The notes under the pieces are model-generated. The model ran no database searches, had not been told where the DNA came from, and saw only the letters and a program-made list of their open reading frames with translations. Shown here one piece after another: positions 7,690 through 14,539 of a stretch of 64,000 bases of DNA. A program made the translations under genes and the position numbers. Each line of letters begins with the position of its first letter. Positions within the stretch are counted from its first letter, which is position 1. The DNA is from Candidatus Saccharimonadota bacterium. GTDB taxonomy: Bacteria; Patescibacteriota; Saccharimonadia; Saccharimonadales; Saccharimonadaceae. The stretch covers positions 43,502 to 107,501 of the forward strand of contig JAKSSX010000002.1 in NCBI GenBank assembly GCA_024402895.1, read 5' to 3'.

Positions 7690-10116
7690 TTATTTTACTG
7701 CTTCTAATTTCTTCATTATATCGGAAATTTCAGCCTTTGTCAGGGTCTTGTCTGGTGCTGCAAATTCGATATGGAAGCTTAGATTCTTAGTTGCGCTACC
7801 TTCTGCCTGATAGATCGAAGTTGGAGCGAGCTTATAGATGAAGCCGTCGAGAACTGCGCGAAGCTGAGCCTCGATTGCGTCATATTTTGCGTCGCTAGCA
7901 ACAGTCAAAGTAATGTCGCGAAGTACGGCTGGATAATCACTAGTGCGGAAATCTTTGCTATTTACTTCGCCCTTTGCGCTGAGCAATTTCGCCATCGAAA
8001 GTTCAAATGCAGCGGTGCCGTTAGTGAGCTTGAAGCCGCGTAGAACTTTGCGCTGAATTTCGCCGATATAGCCTAAAACTACGTCGCCGGATTTAATCGT
8101 AGCGGAGCGCTTTGGCTCGTAATAACTATTGGTTTCGTTGCTTTCAAATTCAACAATTTCAAATGAAATATTCAAGCTAGAAAGAAGGCTTTCGAGATAT
8201 TTCTTTGCAATGTAGTAATTGCTCTGCTCTTTCTGAGTTGCGAAGACAAAGCCGAGTTCGTGGCTGCCCTGCGGAACCTGCTGATTATCGACACCAAGAT
8301 TGCGTGGATAAACCTGGTTCATTTCGAAGAGTGCGAACTGATCGTGACCAGCACGAAGGTTTGCATAGCTCTTGTCGAGAAGGCTAGGAACGATGCTCTG
8401 GCGAATGTGCTGAAGTTCTGGAGAAATCGAGTTGATAATCTTGTAAGAGTTCTCTGGTTTCTGACCAACCTTCTGCATGAGATCGCCGTGAACGAAGCTA
8501 TAAGTTAGAACTTCATTTGCGCCACGTGCGGAGAAATGATTGCGAATCTGAGATTTGAGCGCGAACATTTCGTTTGGAGTTGAAGTACCATGAAGTGGCA
8601 AAACTGGAGCGATATTATCGAAGCCAGAAAGACGACCAACTTCCTCGATGATATCTTCTGCGATATGAATATCAGTGCGCCAGAATGGAATAATAACGTT
8701 AACTACGTTGTCATCGCAAGATACCTTGAACTCGACGTTTTCGAGAATAGTTTTAACTTCGTCAGCGGAGAAATCTGAGCCAAGAAGACCATTGATTTGG
8801 TCGAGTGAAACAGAAACTTCAATTGGAGCTGGTTCAGTTTTTTGCGTATCGAACAATGCGAGTGGCTTGAGATATTTGCTTGCTTTTTCAGCAAAGCGAA
8901 TTGCAACAGCCTTAGTCTGGCCTGCTGGCTGACCTTTAGTGAAGCGAGTAATGGCTTCGGAGAAAATACCGTGCTTCATCTGAGTCTTGCGCAAGTTGTA
9001 GAGACTGAAAGTTGCAGATTCGAGAATAACACGCTTGGTGTTTTCATCGATTGCAGTGCTTGCGCTACCCATAGCACCAGCGAGTGCGACAGGAATATCA
9101 TTACTCGTGATTACGATATCGTTTTCATCCAATTCAGCAACAGTGCCGTCGAGCAATTCGAGCTTTTCGCCCTTCTTTGCTGCACGAACAATAATTTTTG
9201 GAGTCTTACTACCACCAACTGCTACGAATTTATCGTAGTCGAAAGCATGAAGTGGCTGGCCAGTTGCAAGCATGATGATATTCGTTGCGTCAACGATTGG
9301 GCTGACTGCGCGCATGCCGGAACGAGCAAGTAAAGTTGCATCAAAATCCAAATATGGATTAACGTTTGGCTCGGTAGCTTCGAATACGATTGCCGTATAG
9401 CGAGGGCAAAGATTCTCGTCGATTTGAATATCTAGTTCGACGCTAGAATCATTTTCGAAAAGCTGTTCTGGCGCAGTATACCAAGTATCAGTAGTATGTT
9501 TCTGACCAAGAATACCAGCGACCTCGCGGCGGAAACCAAGAATACCAAAAGTATCTGGGCGATGAGTAAGAGACTTGTTTTCAATATCAAGAATCTTATC
9601 ATTAAGATTGCCAAAAGTCTCAGAAAGAGTTTTGCCTGGCTTTGCGAGAGCTGGATTAATCTCAACGATGCCACTGTGATCGTCGCCAAGATCAAGCTCA
9701 TCGGCGCCAGCCATCATACCATAGCTGTCATACTTTTTGAGCATTTTGCGCATGCTGATTTCGAATGGTTCGTCAGTATTGTAGGTTTGTGGAACGATTG
9801 CGCCTGGAGCAATCCAAACAGCAAACATGCCTTCATGGACGTTTGGTGCGCCACACATTACCTGAACGTAGCCATTTTCGTCACGCTCGACATCAGAAGC
9901 TACGCCACCATCATCGATCTTGCAAAGGTGAAGATGAGTACCTTCAATCGCTTCGCAATACTTAACTTCGACAACGTAGATTTTGTCGTATTTATGAGTT
10001 TGATCAATGACGCCTTCAACCTCAACGAGACGAGCGCCGATCAATTTTACGAGTTCTTCGTCAGAAATATTATCAGTCTGAAGACCGCCTTTTAGCCAGT
10101 TAAGAGAAATTAGCAT
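7690..10116 (-). CDS. pheT: Phenylalanyl-tRNA synthetase beta subunit
   Basis: At 808 residues it matches full-length bacterial PheT. Domains in order are a tRNA-binding OB fold (about 40-155, with VMCGAPNVHEGMFAVWIAPGA), the B3/B4 domain (about 200-370), B5 (about 400-480), the catalytic-like domain with RNHFSARGANEVLTYSF, and a C-terminal ferredoxin-like anticodon-binding domain (DYPAVLRDITL). It pairs with PheS as an alpha2-beta2 enzyme that charges tRNA-Phe. Its ATG overlaps the pheS stop by a few bases, with GGAG 6 nt upstream, so translation is coupled. Confidence 0.95.
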   Translation of the reverse strand: MLISLNWLKGGLQTDNISDEELVKLIGARLVEVEGVIDQTHKYDKIYVVEVKYCEAIEGTHLHLCKIDDGGVASDVERDENGYVQVMCGAPNVHEGMFAVWIAPGAIVPQTYNTDEPFEISMRKMLKKYDSYGMMAGADELDLGDDHSGIVEINPALAKPGKTLSETFGNLNDKILDIENKSLTHRPDTFGILGFRREVAGILGQKHTTDTWYTAPEQLFENDSSVELDIQIDENLCPRYTAIVFEATEPNVNPYLDFDATLLARSGMRAVSPIVDATNIIMLATGQPLHAFDYDKFVAVGGSKTPKIIVRAAKKGEKLELLDGTVAELDENDIVITSNDIPVALAGAMGSASTAIDENTKRVILESATFSLYNLRKTQMKHGIFSEAITRFTKGQPAGQTKAVAIRFAEKASKYLKPLALFDTQKTEPAPIEVSVSLDQINGLLGSDFSADEVKTILENVEFKVSCDDNVVNVIIPFWRTDIHIAEDIIEEVGRLSGFDNIAPVLPLHGTSTPNEMFALKSQIRNHFSARGANEVLTYSFVHGDLMQKVGQKPENSYKIINSISPELQHIRQSIVPSLLDKSYANLRAGHDQFALFEMNQVYPRNLGVDNQQVPQGSHELGFVFATQKEQSNYYIAKKYLESLLSSLNISFEIVEFESNETNSYYEPKRSATIKSGDVVLGYIGEIQRKVLRGFKLTNGTAAFELSMAKLLSAKGEVNSKDFRTSDYPAVLRDITLTVASDAKYDAIEAQLRAVLDGFIYKLAPTSIYQAEGSATKNLSFHIEFAAPDKTLTKAEISDIMKKLEAVK

Positions 10117-11072
10117 GTGAACTCCTTCAAGAAATCTAGTTTTGCAGATTCGAAGTTACGAACGTCACTAAGACCGTAGCGCAACATTACTAGACGGTCG
10201 ATACCGCCGCCCCATGCAAAGCCCTGATATTTAGTTGGATCAATGCCGGCATTCTTAAGAACGTTTGGATGAATCATGCCACAGCCGAGCATTTCTAGCC
10301 AACCGTCACCCTTGCCACCGAGGGAAGCTGGTTTTTCAATAAGAAATTCAAGACTTGGCTCAGTGAATGGGAAGTAGCCTGGCTGAGTCTTGATGTTAAG
10401 TTTTTGGCCATAATATTTTTCAAAGAATTCGCGCAAAATACCGAGCATATTGCCAAGTGTACAATCTTTAGAAACGTAGACGCCCTCACACTGATAGAAA
10501 GTATGCTCGTGAGTTGCATCAACATCCTCGTTGCGGTAAACGCGACCAGGAACAGCAACAGCAATTGCCTTGCCCTCTTCAAGCTTGTAAGCATTCGCTT
10601 TTAGAACACGATTCTGCATTGTACTAGTGTGAGCTGGAGGAATAAAACCTTCTTCCGTGCGGAAAGTATCATAACCATCACGTGCAGGATGGCCCTTCGC
10701 AAAGTTGAGGCTATCGAACATATGATATTCATCATCAAGCTGAACGGATTCTGCAATATCAAAACCCATGCTCTGATAAATCGCAATAACGCGATCGAGC
10801 TCAGTCATGAGTGGATGTTTGCTACCAAAATCGGCAGTCAAAAATTCAGGCATTTGTCCGTTAATATCACATGGTGCGCTAATGTCTAGCGGCGCAACAT
10901 CTTCCTGTTCGGCAGCGGCCTCGGCGGCTGCGATTTCGGCGTTTATTTGTTGTTTTTTAATGTTTAGTTCTTTGCCAAAATCTGCACGTTGGTCGGCCGG
11001 TAGGTCCTTGATTTTTGCATATTCTGCATTGAGCTTTTTGAGCTCATTTTTCAGTTCCTGTAATGTGGCCAT
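10110..11072 (-). CDS. pheS: Phenylalanyl-tRNA synthetase alpha subunit
   Basis: The 320-residue protein has an N-terminal coiled-coil (about 1-65) and a class II synthetase core with the HTSTMQNRV substrate loop, the YRNEDVDATHEHTFYQCEG motif 2 region and a GGGIDRLVMLRYG motif 3. It forms the catalytic subunit for Phe-tRNA synthesis with PheT, which overlaps its end. The promoter has an extended TGCTAAAAT -10 ending 9 nt before the ATG, so the leader is at most a few nucleotides and carries no Shine-Dalgarno sequence. Confidence 0.95.
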   Translation of the reverse strand: MATLQELKNELKKLNAEYAKIKDLPADQRADFGKELNIKKQQINAEIAAAEAAAEQEDVAPLDISAPCDINGQMPEFLTADFGSKHPLMTELDRVIAIYQSMGFDIAESVQLDDEYHMFDSLNFAKGHPARDGYDTFRTEEGFIPPAHTSTMQNRVLKANAYKLEEGKAIAVAVPGRVYRNEDVDATHEHTFYQCEGVYVSKDCTLGNMLGILREFFEKYYGQKLNIKTQPGYFPFTEPSLEFLIEKPASLGGKGDGWLEMLGCGMIHPNVLKNAGIDPTKYQGFAWGGGIDRLVMLRYGLSDVRNFESAKLDFLKEFTC

Positions 11073-11110
11073 AATAGATATATTTTAGCATATCTATTAG
11101 ATAGCGACTA

Positions 11111-11338
11111 CTAGCTGACGATAAAAATTACCACCAAGGCAGCAGCGGCTAGGAACGACAAAATGAACCAGAACCAGCTGAATTTATTGGTCTTGCGAGT
11201 ATTGCGCAAGTATTCGGAATCTTCGACTGCATCGTAATCTTCTTGCTTGCTTGCTCTCACTGCGCGCTCGCGCAAATCTGCGCTGATGCGGCGGCCTAAT
11301 TCACTACGTTCTTCATCCTTTTCAACTAGAATTCCCAC
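11111..11338 (-). CDS. Small C-tail-anchored membrane protein of unknown function
   Basis: A 75-residue protein with a GTG start chosen because AGGAGGT lies 4 nt upstream. The first 50 residues are highly charged (LVEKDEERSELGRRISADL), followed by a single C-terminal transmembrane helix (about 53-74). I recognise no family. A TATACT -10 preceded by TGC lies upstream, back to back with the plus-strand promoter of the aquaporin gene. The downstream pheS promoter is separate. Confidence 0.6.
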   Translation of the reverse strand: MGILVEKDEERSELGRRISADLRERAVRASKQEDYDAVEDSEYLRNTRKTNKFSWFWFILSFLAAAALVVIFIVS

Positions 11339-11386
11339 TATTACCTCCTAAATTATTCTCTAAGTATAGCATATCCATAATTGTGT

Positions 11387-11392
11387 TATAAT
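11387..11392 (+). promoter_or_regulatory. -10 element of the aquaporin gene
   Basis: TATAAT preceded by GTGT lies 28 nt upstream of the ATG at 11420, which has a strong AAAGGAGGT ribosome-binding site. There is no clear -35. An in-frame ATG-less upstream extension from 11381 runs through this -10 and is rejected as coding. Confidence 0.6.
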
Positions 11393-11419
11393 GAAGCTAT
11401 ATCATTTAAAGGAGGTACG

Positions 11420-12478
11420 ATGGCAACATCCAAAGCCAAGTCGACCAAGAGTTCTTCTGCGAAGAAGTCTACGGCAGCAAAGAAACCTGCTGCAAAGAAG
11501 ACTACTGCTAAGAAACCAGCTGCAAAGAAGACTACTGCGTCGAAAAATACAGTCAAGACTGTCAAAGCTACCGCTAAGGTAACCGCAGTCGAAGCAGAAA
11601 AGGTGGGCAGCGAAAAAACCAAAATCGTCTCCGAAGAATTCAAGACTGAGAAAAAGAGCGTCGTCAAAGAATTCTTTGCTCGTAAGGGCGATCCAAACGA
11701 AAATATCCTTACCATTTTCAAGGATACTAAGATTATCGGTGCAATCATTGGTGAGATTATCGGTACCGGTCTTGTTACTAGCGTAGCTTTGACCCTAGGT
11801 CTATTTAATCCACTATATTTGATCTTTGCTTATACCGGTATTACTGCAGCAGTTTTTGCGCTATCTGGTGCACATCTTAACCCAGCAATCACCGCTGGTA
11901 TGATGGCAACCCGTCGCGTATCTGCAATCCGCGGTACTATCTACATCATCGCTCAGCTTATCGGTGCATGGGCTGGCTTCATGATCGTCAACGCTTTCTA
12001 TAATGCAGGCGTTAACAGTGGCAATATTGATGCAGCTAATACTCTTCTACCAACCCTAGCAACTGCTGATTCTATCACTGCTAGCGTAGAGGGTTACAGC
12101 TTCTTCTGGCCAATCACTATGATCGAGTTCCTCGGCGCAATGATTATTTCATTCTTCTTTGCACGTGCTCTCGATTACAAGCGCGGTGCGTTCACTTTCG
12201 CAGCAGTAGTTGCAGGTGGCGTATTTCTAGCAACCCTATTTGCAGTAGTTATCTGCAGCAACTTCTTGGGAATCCAGGAAAATGTATTCATCATGAACCC
12301 TGCTTCAGCATTCATGTATGGTCTATTACCAGCTAGCGCAGAAGGCTTCGATGCACTCATCGGTCAGCTAATGCCTATGCTTGCAACTTATGTAATCTTC
12401 CCAGTATTCGGTGGTATTTTAGGTTTCTATATTTCCGATATCGCTGGCAAGCTTAGCCACAAAGAGCTAAAAGCTTAA
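11420..12478 (+). CDS. Aquaporin/glycerol facilitator (MIP family) with a histone H1-like N-terminal tail
   Basis: AAAGGAGGT 4 nt upstream fixes the ATG at 11420, giving 352 residues. The first 60 or so residues are almost only Ala, Lys, Thr and Ser in repeated AAKK(P/T) units, and residues 60-100 are charged. From about 105 there are six membrane segments with both MIP signature boxes, HLNPAIT near 156 and MNPASAF near 293. MIP channels pass water or small polyols such as glycerol. A typical member is 230-280 residues, so the basic tail is an addition of about 100 residues on the cytoplasmic side. Such lysine/alanine-rich tails occur in H1-like DNA-binding proteins; tethering to nucleic acid is speculation. 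A terminator follows. Confidence 0.8.
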   Translation: MATSKAKSTKSSSAKKSTAAKKPAAKKTTAKKPAAKKTTASKNTVKTVKATAKVTAVEAEKVGSEKTKIVSEEFKTEKKSVVKEFFARKGDPNENILTIFKDTKIIGAIIGEIIGTGLVTSVALTLGLFNPLYLIFAYTGITAAVFALSGAHLNPAITAGMMATRRVSAIRGTIYIIAQLIGAWAGFMIVNAFYNAGVNSGNIDAANTLLPTLATADSITASVEGYSFFWPITMIEFLGAMIISFFFARALDYKRGAFTFAAVVAGGVFLATLFAVVICSNFLGIQENVFIMNPASAFMYGLLPASAEGFDALIGQLMPMLATYVIFPVFGGILGFYISDIAGKLSHKELKA

Positions 12479-12503
12479 CACTTAGGGCAATTTAACACGA
12501 CTT

Positions 12504-12534
12504 AAAAGTCAGGTCTCAAGTACCTGACTTTTTT
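12504..12534 (+). terminator. Intrinsic terminator of the aquaporin gene
   Basis: AAAAGTCAGGT pairs with ACCTGACTTTT across a 7-base loop and is followed by a T run. Confidence 0.9.
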
Positions 12535-12554
12535 GTTGGCTTCCCCTGTTCAGA

Positions 12555-12583
12555 TTGACTAAAAGGCGTAAGTGTGATATAAT
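12555..12583 (+). promoter_or_regulatory. Strong promoter of the 12642 gene
   Basis: TTGACT (12555-12560) and TATAAT (12578-12583) are separated by 17 bp, predicting a transcript start near 12590. Confidence 0.85.
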
Positions 12584-12590
12584 AATATAT

Positions 12591-12629
12591 GAATGTTGAC
12601 GTCTTTTTGATCGTCAAATTTGAACATTC
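12591..12629 (+). promoter_or_regulatory. 5' UTR stem-loop directly before the 12642 ribosome-binding site
   Basis: GAATGTT (12591-12597) pairs with AACATTC (12623-12629), and TTGACG (12596-12601) pairs with CGTCAA (12612-12617). The hairpin starts at the predicted transcript 5' end and stops 2 nt before GGAGG. It may protect the mRNA or control translation. Confidence 0.5.
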
Positions 12630-12641
12630 TTGGAGGTTGTT

Positions 12642-13211
12642 ATGAGTAAAGAAAAGAAGTCCAGTAGCAAGCCGGACTACAACTTCGTTAGCGAATTAAC
12701 TTACCATTATTATCCCGATGAGGACGGTATTCAGCTAACGGAAAGGCAGGCAAAGATCTTCGTAGCATGCATTGCGATCCTTTTCGTAGGCGTTATGGCT
12801 TTCGCATTATTCTTCCAGGATAATAGCGAGACGGTCTACGGCGATCAGATTCCGAATCAGGAGCTACAACTCAATTCCTTGCATACCGATTTGATTACAG
12901 AGGCCGACAAACTCTGTTCAGTGCGAATCGACTATTACACTTACGACGACGTAATTGAAGCAGACGACTTCATTGCTAGTTACAAGTTCACAAAGTCAGA
13001 CAAAGTATGGACCGGAGCGAATGGTTCCCTTTCGTTCTCTGACAACGTAATATCGTTTACGCCAACCGGTAGCGAAACTACCCTGTCATACATCTGCGAA
13101 GCAGGCAACGACTACTACATTAAGTTCGAAAAAGGCGTTCAGTCTTTCAGTACTAATGATATGAAGGCGCTCGGAAGAGTTTTAGCAGGCGTATATGACG
13201 ATTTCCACTAA
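12642..13211 (+). CDS. Single-pass membrane protein with an extracellular domain, unknown function
   Basis: GGAGGTTGTT before the ATG at 12642 fixes the start; a TTG 12 nt earlier is not needed. The 189-residue protein has a charged cytoplasmic N-terminus (about 1-42), one membrane segment (about 43-65), and an outside domain of about 120 residues with two Cys residues that could pair. I recognise no family. It is monocistronic with its own strong promoter and terminator. Confidence 0.6.
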   Translation: MSKEKKSSSKPDYNFVSELTYHYYPDEDGIQLTERQAKIFVACIAILFVGVMAFALFFQDNSETVYGDQIPNQELQLNSLHTDLITEADKLCSVRIDYYTYDDVIEADDFIASYKFTKSDKVWTGANGSLSFSDNVISFTPTGSETTLSYICEAGNDYYIKFEKGVQSFSTNDMKALGRVLAGVYDDFH

Positions 13212-13235
13212 GGCACACGTGCCTCAAAAAAGGAA

Positions 13236-13263
13236 CCCCGAATTGATGTTCGGGGCTTTTTTT
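13236..13263. terminator. Intrinsic terminator between convergent genes
   Basis: CCCCGAA and TTCGGGG form a 7-bp stem with a 6-base loop and a T run on the plus strand. It ends at the stop codon of the convergent M16 peptidase gene. A second palindrome, AGGCAC-AC-GTGCCT, lies just before. Confidence 0.85.
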
Positions 13264-14539
13264 ATACCGTATCAAGAATCCTCTGCCACATTTCGTTTAG
13301 CATGGCCTTATCGATGTTGCCAACCGCAGCTAGACCGGAAACGCCAGATTGCATAAAGATACGTGCGAGCTGAACGATAGTACTTTTGTCGATATTTTCA
13401 ATCATTTTTGGAGCACTTTCCATTGGTTGATAGTTGCCCATAATGACATAATCGCGTAGATAATAAGCACTGACCTGATCTGCAGTTTGCGCAAGCATCT
13501 GATGATGACCGAGCGCATAAGCCTTAGCAGCTTCAATGTCCTGTTCAGAAATATCACCGTTAATAATCTTGCCGAGCTCAACCGCAATGAGATCGAAGAG
13601 ATCCATAGCATTCTCGGCATTCACTTCGCCATCAAAGTCCCAAGTACTGAACCATTTGTCCGATTCAGTCTGCGAACCCATGCCATAGACAAGGCCCTTC
13701 TTGCGAGCTGCACCAAAGATTTTACTATTCATCGTGCCATTCAAAATATGGTTGAGACAACCCATCGCATATTGCTCTTGCTGAGTAAGCGCGCGCTGAA
13801 TAATAAACGAAAAACCGAAGCTCATGTTGCTTGCGTCTTTGCGGCGAATAAGGACGGGCGCAGAAGCGCGATAAGCGGACATAGGAAGCTCGAATTGCTC
13901 TCCAGGCTTTAGAGCCCAGCTTTCGAGCATACTGACAATTTTGCGCTTACGGCCACGCAAATTACCGACAATAATAAATTGCATATTATTTGCCGTATGA
14001 GTGCGACGATAGTGTTCACGAACATCTTTTAGTTCGATATTGTTGATTGTTTTTAGACGCTCGCTATAAGTCAAAACTTCCTCGCCAAGTGCTTGCTGCA
14101 ACTTTGGCCAAATTAGGCGTGCATAATCGTTCTGATAACCAGTTAGCTCAGATTTAACATTGCCCTTTTCGCTGGCAAGTTCTTCTTCATTAAAACGTGG
14201 CTCAGCAACTGCGAGCTCCTGCAAATCTAGGACGCGCTGCCACTCAAAATCTGCGCACTCCGCCTCGTAAGCAATAAAGCAGTCCGAAGTCCAGGCGTTA
14301 TGATAAGCACCATTTTTTGTAAATTCAGACTCATAAGCCTGCTCGTCGCGGAACTTCGCGTTGCGACCAAAAGCCATATGCTCCATCAAGTGAGCGACTT
14401 CATAGATATCCTGAGATTTCGTGAATTTATTGCCCGCACGAAAAACAACCCGGATATTAAAAACTGGGCTGCCTGGCGCATCAATAAGGAGGCCCTTGGC
14501 GCCATTTTTTAGCCGGACCTCCTCAATTGAATGTTTCAA
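13262..14539 (-). CDS. M16-family zinc metallopeptidase (insulinase/processing peptidase type)
   Basis: The 425-residue protein has the inverted zinc motif HLMEH (His50, Glu53, His54) and a downstream Glu in SEKGNVKSEL as the likely third ligand, followed by the M16 C-terminal half with RKKGLVYGMGS. M16 peptidases degrade peptides or process precursors. A lone single-domain copy may act as a homodimer. The start is a TTG immediately after the secA stop, with only a weak AAGG upstream, so translation is probably coupled to secA. A later start would remove the first beta-strand of the domain. Its position after secA hints at a role in clearing signal peptides or exported proteins, which is an inference. 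Confidence 0.85.
   Translation of the reverse strand: MKHSIEEVRLKNGAKGLLIDAPGSPVFNIRVVFRAGNKFTKSQDIYEVAHLMEHMAFGRNAKFRDEQAYESEFTKNGAYHNAWTSDCFIAYEAECADFEWQRVLDLQELAVAEPRFNEEELASEKGNVKSELTGYQNDYARLIWPKLQQALGEEVLTYSERLKTINNIELKDVREHYRRTHTANNMQFIIVGNLRGRKRKIVSMLESWALKPGEQFELPMSAYRASAPVLIRRKDASNMSFGFSFIIQRALTQQEQYAMGCLNHILNGTMNSKIFGAARKKGLVYGMGSQTESDKWFSTWDFDGEVNAENAMDLFDLIAVELGKIINGDISEQDIEAAKAYALGHHQMLAQTADQVSAYYLRDYVIMGNYQPMESAPKMIENIDKSTIVQLARIFMQSGVSGLAAVGNIDKAMLNEMWQRILDTV

Noticed and set aside
8842..9333. 163-codon open frame opposite pheT
   Set aside because: Antisense to an unmistakable synthetase domain; no start signal.
11381..11419. N-terminal extension of the aquaporin from 11381
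   Set aside because: It would run through the -10 hexamer and the ribosome-binding site; the ATG at 11420 follows AAAGGAGGT.
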